Program-made: the position numbers and the translations under genes
Assembly (NCBI GenBank): GCA_045546775.1
Contig: JAZQDM010000030.1
Span: 1-12,243 of the forward strand
DNA from: RGIG3002 sp045546775
GTDB taxonomy: Bacteria > Bacillota > Clostridia > Lachnospirales > Lachnospiraceae
Direction: 5' to 3'
DNA length: 12,243 bases
Shown here: positions 6,843 to 12,243 of the stretch, in pieces
How the letters are laid out: every line of letters starts with the position of its first letter
How positions within the stretch are numbered: the stretch's first letter is position 1
The notes under the pieces: model-generated
What the model saw: only the letters and a program-made list of their open reading frames with translations
Databases searched by the model: none
What the model was told of the DNA's origin: nothing

Positions 6843-7639
6843 AATTAACGATGCTTGGAACAGGTGCTGCAACGGTGACGAAATGTTACAACACCTGTTT
6901 CGTTATGGAAGAAAAAGAAGAATGTTTTTTAGTAGACGGAGGCGGCGGAAACGGTATTTTGCTGCAACTGCAAAAGGCGGAAATTGAGTTGGGTTCCATC
7001 AAACATATTTTTGTCACACACAAGCATACGGACCATTTGTTTGGGGTCGTGTGGGTGATTCGCATGATTTGTCAGGGGTTTCGCAGCGGCGCGTGCACCG
7101 AGGATGTTTATGTGTATTCACACAAGGAAGTAATCGAACTTCTAAAAAGTCTTGTGACAACACTTTTGTGGGAAAAAATTACAAAATATATTGGCGAGAA
7201 AGTGCATTTTGTAGTCGTTGAGGACGGGCAGGAAATTTCTGTTTTAGGTAAAAAGGTACACGTGTTTGACATTCATTCCGAAAAAACAATGCAGATGGGA
7301 TTTACCATGTGTTTACAAAACAATGACAAGTTTACCTGTTGCGGGGATGAGCCGTATCATCCGAGTACGGAAAAGTACGTAAGGAACAGTAAGTGGCTTA
7401 TGCATGAAGCTTTTTGTTTATACAGTGAGAGAGACATTTTTAAGCCATATGAGAAGCATCATTCCACGGTAAAAGAGGCGTGTGAGCTGGCGGAAAAAAT
7501 GCAAATTGAAAATTTGATTTTGTATCATACGGAAGATAAAAATCTGGAAAATAGAAAAGAGTTGTATTTGGAAGAAGGAACTGCATTTTACAGAGGAAAT
7601 TTGCTTATTCCGAATGATTTGGAAGTGATTTTAATATAA
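6839..7639 (+). CDS. RNase Z-like metallo-beta-lactamase-fold hydrolase
   Basis: The product is 266 aa. The zinc motif THKHTDH gives H61, H63, D65 and H66. Other expected ligands are H146 (DIHSEKT), D170 (CCGDE) and H230 (LILYHTED). HHST (207-210) with the following VKEACELAEK helix resembles the RNase Z/ElaC His-Ser/Thr motif. It is shorter than tRNase Z (about 305 aa) and shows no obvious flexible tRNA-binding arm, so a small-molecule or other phosphodiester substrate is more likely than tRNA 3' processing. No ribosome binding site precedes the ATG. It overlaps the DUF89 stop by ATGA, so translation probably depends on coupling. The gene is followed 12 nt later by an acyltransferase gene. 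Confidence 0.88.
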   Translation: MKLTMLGTGAATVTKCYNTCFVMEEKEECFLVDGGGGNGILLQLQKAEIELGSIKHIFVTHKHTDHLFGVVWVIRMICQGFRSGACTEDVYVYSHKEVIELLKSLVTTLLWEKITKYIGEKVHFVVVEDGQEISVLGKKVHVFDIHSEKTMQMGFTMCLQNNDKFTCCGDEPYHPSTEKYVRNSKWLMHEAFCLYSERDIFKPYEKHHSTVKEACELAEKMQIENLILYHTEDKNLENRKELYLEEGTAFYRGNLLIPNDLEVILI

Positions 7640-7651
7640 AGGAGTACTGCG

Positions 7652-8680
7652 ATGTATCAAAAGATAAGCAAGTATCGTAGCGCAATCATGGGTGTTGCAA
7701 TTTTGTGGATTGTATGGTATCACAGTAGGATGGTGTTTGGCAGTGAGCTGCTTACAAAAATAAAAGATTTTGGCTATGGTGGCGTAGATATTTTTCTTTT
7801 TGTGTCCGGGTTTGGATTATACTGTTCTCTGCGAAAGGAGGATGCACCGGCTAAATTTTATAAAAAAAGGATTGCAAAAATCTTTCCGGCATACATACCT
7901 GTATTAGTTCTCTTTGTAGTATTGTCTTATACTGTGTTGGAAGTGCCCAATTTGCAAGTGTCTGATTTGCCCGGTATTATTGTGGCAAATGTAACGGGTA
8001 TCAACTATTGGATTGGTTCGAAAATTTCTTTCAACTGGTATATTGCCTGTATTTTCATGTTATATGCGGTTGCCCCGTTTGTTTTTCCGATTCTAAAAGA
8101 AGGAAAGAAAAAAAGTGTTTGTTTTCTTTTTTTGGCAGCATTTCTTATCGTGTTGCCTTTTATCGGAAGGGATTATCTTATGGCGGGGGTCACGCGGTTG
8201 CCCGTTTTTCTTGTGGGCATGGTAGCAGGAAAGCTGTTTTGCGAACAACAAAAGCTAAAATGGTGGATGGAGCTTTGCCTGTATTTGGGAGCTGCAGTTG
8301 CGGGTGTATGTCTTTTGTGGGTGATGGCGCATAAGCCGGAATACTTGTGGAGCTATGGTTTACATTGGTTCCCGTTTATTGTAATTGCACCGGCAAGTAT
8401 TATTTTGCTGAGCCGGATGTTTGGTGCTTTTGAAAAAGTAGTTTTGGGCCGGGGAATAAAGAAACTTTTTGCTTTTCTTGGAGAAGCATCTTTAGAAATT
8501 TATTTGCTGCATATCGTATTGTTTGAACTGTTTTACAAAAATACGTACACAAATATGGAATGGCTTGGTATTATAGTTTTGATGCTTGGAGCAGGTATTT
8601 TGTACCATTTTATTATAAAAAGAGTGACAGTTTTTTTAGTTGTAAAAGGCAATAAAACGGAGGAGAAAAACGGTGAGTAA
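7652..8680 (+). CDS. Acyltransferase-3 family membrane protein (first of two)
   Basis: The product is 342 aa with about ten membrane helices. It shows the acyltransferase-3 pattern: R9 and H24 in the first helix (ILWIVWYHS), GGVDIFLFVSGFGLY at about 43-57, and an arginine-rich amphipathic KKRIAKIFPAY (71-81) before helix 3. A LEIYLLHIVLFELF segment near the C-terminus is also typical. Family members O-acylate (mostly O-acetylate) cell-surface polysaccharides, peptidoglycan, lipids or secreted metabolites, using a cytosolic acyl donor. AAGGAG lies 7 nt before the ATG. Its stop overlaps the start of a second, distinct acyltransferase by 8 nt, so the two are made together. The substrate is unknown; no glycosyltransferase genes are nearby. 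Confidence 0.88.
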   Translation: MYQKISKYRSAIMGVAILWIVWYHSRMVFGSELLTKIKDFGYGGVDIFLFVSGFGLYCSLRKEDAPAKFYKKRIAKIFPAYIPVLVLFVVLSYTVLEVPNLQVSDLPGIIVANVTGINYWIGSKISFNWYIACIFMLYAVAPFVFPILKEGKKKSVCFLFLAAFLIVLPFIGRDYLMAGVTRLPVFLVGMVAGKLFCEQQKLKWWMELCLYLGAAVAGVCLLWVMAHKPEYLWSYGLHWFPFIVIAPASIILLSRMFGAFEKVVLGRGIKKLFAFLGEASLEIYLLHIVLFELFYKNTYTNMEWLGIIVLMLGAGILYHFIIKRVTVFLVVKGNKTEEKNGE

Positions 8681-9722
8681 ACAAAAAGGTAATATGATTT
8701 ATGTTTGGCGGATTGTGTTTACATACTTGATATGTATGTTCCATTTTTTTGTTACTTTCCCAATTGGGAGGCCGACAGGATGGTATATTTCCGTAGAGTT
8801 TTTCTTTTTTGTGTCAGGATATCTTTTATATAAAAAGTATGTGAGTGACCCCAAAACGGACGCTTGGCAGTATACAAAAGCAAGGATAAAATCGATTTAT
8901 CCATATTATATTTGTGCGCTTGCAGTAGTTTTTTTGCTTACTGCTTATTTGAATCAATATTCATTAAAAGATATGTACGATAAATTGCTGGATAGTGTGT
9001 GGGAAATATTGCTTTTGCAAGGCATAGGACTTGGGAGAGGATGGGATTATCTGATTCCTATTTTGTGGTATATATCGGTGCTTGTAATTGCAGGGTACTT
9101 TATATATTATCTTCTTACAAAATATCATGACAATTATGTGAAGTTTGTTGTGCCGTTGTCTGTTTTGTTGATTTATTCTTATTTTTACAGAAATGGTGCA
9201 CATTTGGACAGAGCGATGGATATCGTTCTTTGTACCCAGGAGGGAATGCTGAGGGGGATTGCAGGACTGAATGTGGGTATCTTGTGTTATCGGTTTAGAG
9301 ACTACTTGGAAAATAAGATGCGTACGTATTGGCATTTGCAGCTTGTCGCAGTAGTGGGATTTGTGTTTGTGATAAGCGCAGCGGCCGGAGGCAGTCATAC
9401 GAAAATGGATTTTTTGTATGCGATTCTTCTTGCACTCTGTGTGGCGATTGCTTTTTTGCCCACAAAAGGAAAGTTTTGGAATGGTAAGCCGGTCGTTTTT
9501 TTGTCCGGAATTACATTGCCCATATATGTAAATCATCAAATATTTTATTCCCATATTTACCCGTATTTGTTCGGGGAGAAGGTAAGCGGAACAAGAGAAA
9601 TCCTTCTTCTTATGGTAAGTTATCTTATAGTGGTTACGGTATATTCTGCAATTTTTAAAATTTGTATTGATAAAGTGTTTGGGTGGATTGGTGCAAAAAT
9701 AAAATCACGCAAATTTTTTTAG
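8673..9722 (+). CDS. Acyltransferase-3 family membrane protein (second of two)
   Basis: The product is 349 aa with about ten helices. It carries an R-X10-H motif in helix 1 (R13, H24, RIVFTYLICMFH), a conserved WYISVEFFFFVSGYLL block (37-52) and the ARIKSIYPYY segment (70-79). A late LPIYVNHQIFYSH stretch (about residue 276) matches the terminal family motif. The start is a GTG at 8673, 7 nt after GGAGGAG; it lies inside the last codons of the upstream gene. Sequence identity to the first acyltransferase looks low, so this is an old paralogue rather than a fresh duplicate. The two could modify different positions of one acceptor. The gene is followed after 14 nt by a MATE exporter gene. Confidence 0.87.
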   Translation: MSKQKGNMIYVWRIVFTYLICMFHFFVTFPIGRPTGWYISVEFFFFVSGYLLYKKYVSDPKTDAWQYTKARIKSIYPYYICALAVVFLLTAYLNQYSLKDMYDKLLDSVWEILLLQGIGLGRGWDYLIPILWYISVLVIAGYFIYYLLTKYHDNYVKFVVPLSVLLIYSYFYRNGAHLDRAMDIVLCTQEGMLRGIAGLNVGILCYRFRDYLENKMRTYWHLQLVAVVGFVFVISAAAGGSHTKMDFLYAILLALCVAIAFLPTKGKFWNGKPVVFLSGITLPIYVNHQIFYSHIYPYLFGEKVSGTREILLLMVSYLIVVTVYSAIFKICIDKVFGWIGAKIKSRKFF

Positions 9723-9736
9723 AAAGTAGGTAACAA

Positions 9737-11101
9737 ATGGAACAAGTAATGAAAGAAAATAAAATGGGCGTCATGCCGGAAAATAAACTGTTAATCAGTA
9801 TGGCGCTTCCTATGATGATATCTATGCTTGTACAGGCACTTTACAATGTTGTCGACAGTGTGTTTGTATCAAGAATTAGTGAAGATGCATTGACTGCAGT
9901 TTCTCTTGCATTTCCGGTGCAGAACTTTATGATTGCAGTCGGTGTCGGAACGGCAGTCGGTGTTAATGCTTTGCTGTCAAAAACGCTTGGTGAGAAGAAT
10001 TATGAGAAGGCGCAGCAGGTTGCAAATAATGCAGTATTTCTTGCAACCGTATGTTATGTAATATTTTGCCTTGTTGGAATTTTTCTTGTTACACCGTTTT
10101 ATCTGACACAGACGGATGATCCGGAAATTTTAAAATTCGGGCAGCAGTATTTGACTATTGTGTGCGTGGCATCCATCGGTATTTATATGCAGACGATGTT
10201 TGAACGTTTGCTCCAGTCCACGGGAAAAACATTTTATACAATGATTACACAGGGAACCGGTGCAATTATCAATATTATTTTGGACCCGCTTTTGATTTTC
10301 GGTGTCGGATTTTTCCCGGAAATGGGCGTGACGGGAGCTGCGGTTGCGACGGTAGTTGGTCAGATTGTGGCGGCGATTTTAGCGATTTTCTTCAACAAAA
10401 AGCATAATGAGTATGTTACTGTTAAGGTGAAAGAAATTCGGCCTACAGCACATATTATCAAGCAAATATATGCAGTTGGTGCACCGTCTATCGTCGTGCA
10501 GGCAATCGGTTCGGTGATGGTTTATGGTATGAACCTGATATTGATTGCATTTACATCCACAGCAACAGCCGTTTTTGGAGTTTATTTTAAATTACAGAGC
10601 TTTTTCTTCATGCCGGTATTTGGGCTGAATAACGGTATGGTACCGATTCTTGCGTACAATTATGGTGCAGGGAAGAGAGCGCGCGTTGTCAAGGTAATCA
10701 AATTGAGTGTGACGTATGCGGTTGCAATTATGCTGTTGGGATTTGCGCTGATGCAGTTTTTTCCCGAACAACTGCTGCTTATGTTTAATGCATCAGAAAA
10801 CATGGTTGCCATTGGTATTCCGGCACTCCGCATCATCAGTACAAGTTTCCTTTTTGCAGGATTTTGTATTGTTGTGGGAAGTGTGTTCCAAGCACTTGGA
10901 AACGGTGTGTACAGCATGATTGTGTCTATTACAAGACAGTTGGTTGTGCTTTTGCCGGTTGCATTTTTGCTTTCCAGATTTGGAAACGTAAATTTGGTAT
11001 GGGTGTCATTTCCGATTGCAGAATTGTTTTCCGTTACACTTTCCGCATTTTTCCTTGTAAGAATTTACAAGAAAATCATCAAACATATTGGGAATGCATA
11101 A
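9737..11101 (+). CDS. MATE family efflux transporter
   Basis: The product is 454 aa, the usual MATE length, with twelve expected helices in two six-helix halves. Helix 1 carries PMMISMLVQALYNVVDSVFV (26-45), and helix 2 leads into the Gly-rich AVGVGTAVGVNALLS, both typical. The second half shows the matching PVFGLNNGMVPILAYNYGAG region. MATE proteins expel drugs, metabolites or lipid-linked molecules using a Na+ or H+ gradient; the substrate is not predictable here. The ribosome binding site is weak (AGTAGG, then 7 nt). The gene lies 14 nt after the second acyltransferase and is probably the last gene of the run. No U-rich terminator is seen before the tRNA promoter. Confidence 0.93.
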   Translation: MEQVMKENKMGVMPENKLLISMALPMMISMLVQALYNVVDSVFVSRISEDALTAVSLAFPVQNFMIAVGVGTAVGVNALLSKTLGEKNYEKAQQVANNAVFLATVCYVIFCLVGIFLVTPFYLTQTDDPEILKFGQQYLTIVCVASIGIYMQTMFERLLQSTGKTFYTMITQGTGAIINIILDPLLIFGVGFFPEMGVTGAAVATVVGQIVAAILAIFFNKKHNEYVTVKVKEIRPTAHIIKQIYAVGAPSIVVQAIGSVMVYGMNLILIAFTSTATAVFGVYFKLQSFFFMPVFGLNNGMVPILAYNYGAGKRARVVKVIKLSVTYAVAIMLLGFALMQFFPEQLLLMFNASENMVAIGIPALRIISTSFLFAGFCIVVGSVFQALGNGVYSMIVSITRQLVVLLPVAFLLSRFGNVNLVWVSFPIAELFSVTLSAFFLVRIYKKIIKHIGNA

Positions 11102-11147
11102 TATAGTGTTACAGACGCATTAACCCATAAATATAAAAGAATGGGAA

Positions 11148-11176
11148 TTGACATAAAAAAGAAAGTGCGTTAAAAT
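11148..11176 (+). promoter_or_regulatory. Near-consensus promoter of tRNA-Leu (and probably the T-box/trpB transcript)
   Basis: A perfect TTGACA (11148-11153) is followed after exactly 17 nt by TAAAAT (11171-11176). Predicted transcription starts near 11183, giving a tRNA 5' leader of about 26 nt. This is the only convincing promoter upstream of the T-box leader. Confidence 0.8.
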
Positions 11177-11208
11177 ACAAAAAGTCGTAGAACATATTTC
11201 TGCGATGA

Positions 11209-11289
11209 GCGGATGTGGCGGAATTGGCAGACGCGCTAGATTTAGGTTCTAGTGTCCTTGACGTGCAGGTTCGATTCCTGTCATCCGCA
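11209..11289 (+). tRNA. tRNA-Leu (anticodon UAG)
   Basis: The acceptor arms GCGGATG (11209-11215) and CATCCGC (11282-11288) pair fully. The anticodon stem CTAGA/TCTAG (11236-11240, 11248-11252) holds the loop TTTAGGT, giving anticodon TAG (11243-11245). The T arm is GCAGG/CCTGT around TTCGATT. A long variable arm, as expected for leucine, lies between them. The discriminator base is A at 11289. The CCA end is not encoded (the next bases are CTT), so it must be added after transcription. Confidence 0.95.
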
Positions 11290-11310
11290 CTTTCCAAAAA
11301 ATGAATAACC

Positions 11311-11619
11311 AAACCGTTGATGCGGAGATAACGGCAATGATGCCTTTACAGAGAGCCCGTGGTGCTGAGAGCGGGTGAGAAACAAGTTGTCAAATGGACC
11401 GCTGAGGGTGCAGTCAAATGCGAAAAATTTTCGCAGAGTATTCTGCAACGTGTTGGCATACGTTAGTTGTCGGGGATATGTCAGTATCCTGTTAAGTGCA
11501 CATGCAATGGTAGATTGCAGTGAAGACAAGGTGGCACCGCGGATAAGAGCAAAGAAAGTTTGTTTCGTATTTATTCGTCCTTGGCAGAGAGTAAGATTCT
11601 GTCAAGGACGTTTTTTTTT
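11311..11619 (+). promoter_or_regulatory. Tryptophan-specific T-box leader (riboswitch)
   Basis: Stem I starts near 11317 (TTGA pairs with TCAA at 11414-11417). Its conserved AGAGAG/GGTG-type apical part lies at about 11350-11380. The specifier codon TGG (11395-11397) sits in the usual AAA-NNN-ACC setting and calls for tRNA-Trp. A hairpin follows at 11419-11435, another at 11474-11489, and stem III TGCAAT/ATTGCA at 11503-11519. The T-box core AAGGTGGCACCGCGG is at 11528-11542. Its bulge TGGC would pair with GCCA, fitting the G discriminator of tRNA-Trp. AAGG can pair with CCTT at 11579-11582 to form the antiterminator. Uncharged tRNA-Trp should therefore allow read-through into trpB. Confidence 0.95.
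11576..11619 (+). terminator. Intrinsic terminator of the T-box leader
   Basis: Arms 11576-11588 and 11598-11610 pair over 13 bp with one G-U. Nine T follow at 11611-11619. The left arm shares CCTT with the antiterminator, which makes the two structures mutually exclusive. Confidence 0.93.
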
Positions 11620-11660
11620 GACAGAATGACAAAACCGCAGTTTTTCAGGAGGTGCGAAAC

Positions 11661-11699
11661 ATGATTTTGTTGACAAAGCGATGGCGTAGCGTAAAATAG
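11661..11699 (+). CDS. Possible 12-residue leader peptide containing one Trp
   Basis: After the T-box terminator, AGGAGG (11647-11652) stands 8 nt before an ATG that opens the peptide MILLTKRWRSVK and a TAG stop. The ribosome binding site is stronger than those of several real genes here, and the single Trp codon is suggestive upstream of trpB. The ORF is very short, one Trp is not the multi-Trp run of classic attenuators, no attenuator hairpin follows it, and its DNA overlaps a promoter-like sequence. It may be a relic or chance. Confidence 0.3.
   Translation: MILLTKRWRSVK
11670..11697 (+). promoter_or_regulatory. Candidate internal promoter for trpB, downstream of the T-box
   Basis: A perfect TTGACA (11670-11675) is followed after 16 nt by TAAAAT (11692-11697). 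Transcription would begin near 11704, about 93 nt before the trpB ATG. If active, it would bypass T-box control and give basal trpB expression. No conserved operator is visible around it. Confidence 0.5.
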
Positions 11700-11796
11700 A
11701 AAGCAGAGTGGTGGATGAAACAAACATCACGGTGAAACAGAACATAGAAAGCAGATAACAATAAATTTTAGGAAAGATATTTTGGAGGATACAGCT

Positions 11797-12243
11797 ATGA
11801 AACATAATGGAATTGAATTTGATACTTATTTAAAAAATTACCCGGATGAAAACGGTTATTTTGGAAAATACGGTGGTTCTTATATTTCTGAGGATTTGAA
11901 AAAAGCGATGGAAGAAATTACAGAGGCTTATTTTACAATTTGCAAGTCCAGTAAATTTATTAGTGAGCTTCGCAGAATCCGTAAAGAATTTCAGGGACGT
12001 CCTACACCGATTTCCCATTTGGAACGCCTTTCCGGGTCGATTGGAAATGTGCAGCTTTATGTAAAACGTGAAGACTTAAACCATACCGGTGCACATAAGT
12101 TGAATCATTGTATGGGCGAAGCATTGCTTGCTAAATATATGGGTAAGAAAAAAGTAATCGCTGAAACCGGTGCAGGTCAGCATGGTGTGGCACTTGCTAC
12201 GGCTGCGGCATACTTTGGCTTGGAATGTGATATTTATATGGGG
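11797..12243 (+). CDS. trpB: Tryptophan synthase beta chain (partial, 3' end outside window)
   Basis: The first 149 residues are present, open to the window edge. TrpB marks are YFGKYGGSY (21-29), GRPTPI (67-72), KREDLNHTGAHK (90-101) with K101 as the lysine that binds pyridoxal phosphate, and ETGAGQHG (123-130) with the catalytic glutamate E123. It makes L-tryptophan from indole and serine. The N-terminus is about 10 residues longer than in E. coli TrpB, and the block after K101 reads LNHCMGEALLAK where standard TrpB has N-x-x-x-G-Q, so it may belong to a divergent TrpB branch. GGAGG lies about 8 nt before the ATG. Regulation by the upstream tryptophan T-box is strongly supported. Whether trpA follows is not visible. 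Confidence 0.93.
   Translation, partial: MKHNGIEFDTYLKNYPDENGYFGKYGGSYISEDLKKAMEEITEAYFTICKSSKFISELRRIRKEFQGRPTPISHLERLSGSIGNVQLYVKREDLNHTGAHKLNHCMGEALLAKYMGKKKVIAETGAGQHGVALATAAAYFGLECDIYMG

Noticed and set aside
11124..11145. CCCAT/ATGGG inverted repeat after the MATE gene as a terminator
   Set aside because: The stem is only 5 bp and there is no T-tract.
11258..11286. TTGACG inside the tRNA as a -35 box for a separate T-box promoter
   Set aside because: At 17 nt downstream the sequence is TCATCC, with almost no -10 match.
11109..11312. Minus-strand open frame covering the tRNA
   Set aside because: It is a translation of the antisense of the tRNA gene, with no ribosome binding site or family resemblance.
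11375..11629. 84-codon plus-strand open frame across the T-box leader
   Set aside because: It lies wholly over conserved RNA structure and the terminator, and its protein shows no domain; the RNA explains the sequence.
11715..11735. Six-codon ORF after the Trp-containing mini-ORF
   Set aside because: Too short, weak ribosome binding site, no Trp codon; expected by chance.
1..12243. Insertion sequences, CRISPR arrays, integrase or phage genes
   Set aside because: No transposase, integrase, repeat-spacer pattern or flanking direct repeats were seen on either strand.

Overview
The window looks like a chromosomal segment of a low-GC, Gram-positive anaerobe of the Clostridia, most likely Lachnospiraceae-like. 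The supporting signs are A+T-rich coding sequence, strong AGGAGG-type ribosome binding sites, sigma-A-type promoters, a LytTR/DUF3021/ABC operon, a T-box leader and a tRNA gene that does not encode CCA. This placement is inferred from composition and gene families, not from a marker gene.

Layout. 1-51 is the terminator of an upstream gene. 147-1391 (+) encodes a DUF4026/DUF2314-type cytosolic protein. It converges exactly, sharing the stop-codon bases TTAA, with 1388-2518 (-), an SLC13/ArsB-type ion transporter superfamily permease. The intergenic stretch 2519-2732 carries divergent promoters. From 2733 to 5269 (+) a tightly coupled four-gene operon encodes a LytTR-domain DNA-binding protein, a four-helix DUF3021 membrane protein, an ABC ATPase and an ABC-2-type permease. 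It is probably a self-regulated envelope-stress or export module.

A strong extended -10 promoter (5303-5330), followed at about +1 by a hairpin, starts a second run of six closely packed plus-strand genes (5398-11101). These are an unrecognised membrane-anchored protein, a DUF89/ARMT1-type metal phosphatase, an RNase Z-like metallo-beta-lactamase-fold hydrolase translationally coupled to it, two different acyltransferase-3 family membrane proteins, and a MATE exporter. Gaps are 26 nt or less and two junctions overlap, so co-transcription is likely. Several products act at or in the membrane. The phosphatase/hydrolase pair suggests metabolite repair or small-molecule processing, but no shared pathway can be proven from sequence.

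The right end is the most interesting regulatory part. A consensus promoter (11148-11176) drives tRNA-Leu(UAG) at 11209-11289. With only about 25 nt between them, and no visible terminator or promoter, comes a tryptophan-type T-box leader with specifier codon UGG, a UGGC acceptor-binding bulge that fits the tRNA-Trp discriminator G, and an intrinsic terminator at 11576-11619. Downstream of that terminator, a 12-codon ORF containing one Trp, with a strong ribosome binding site, overlaps a near-consensus promoter. Then trpB (tryptophan synthase beta) starts at 11797 and runs off the window. The arrangement suggests a tRNA-Leu/T-box/trpB transcript plus a possible T-box-independent promoter for trpB.
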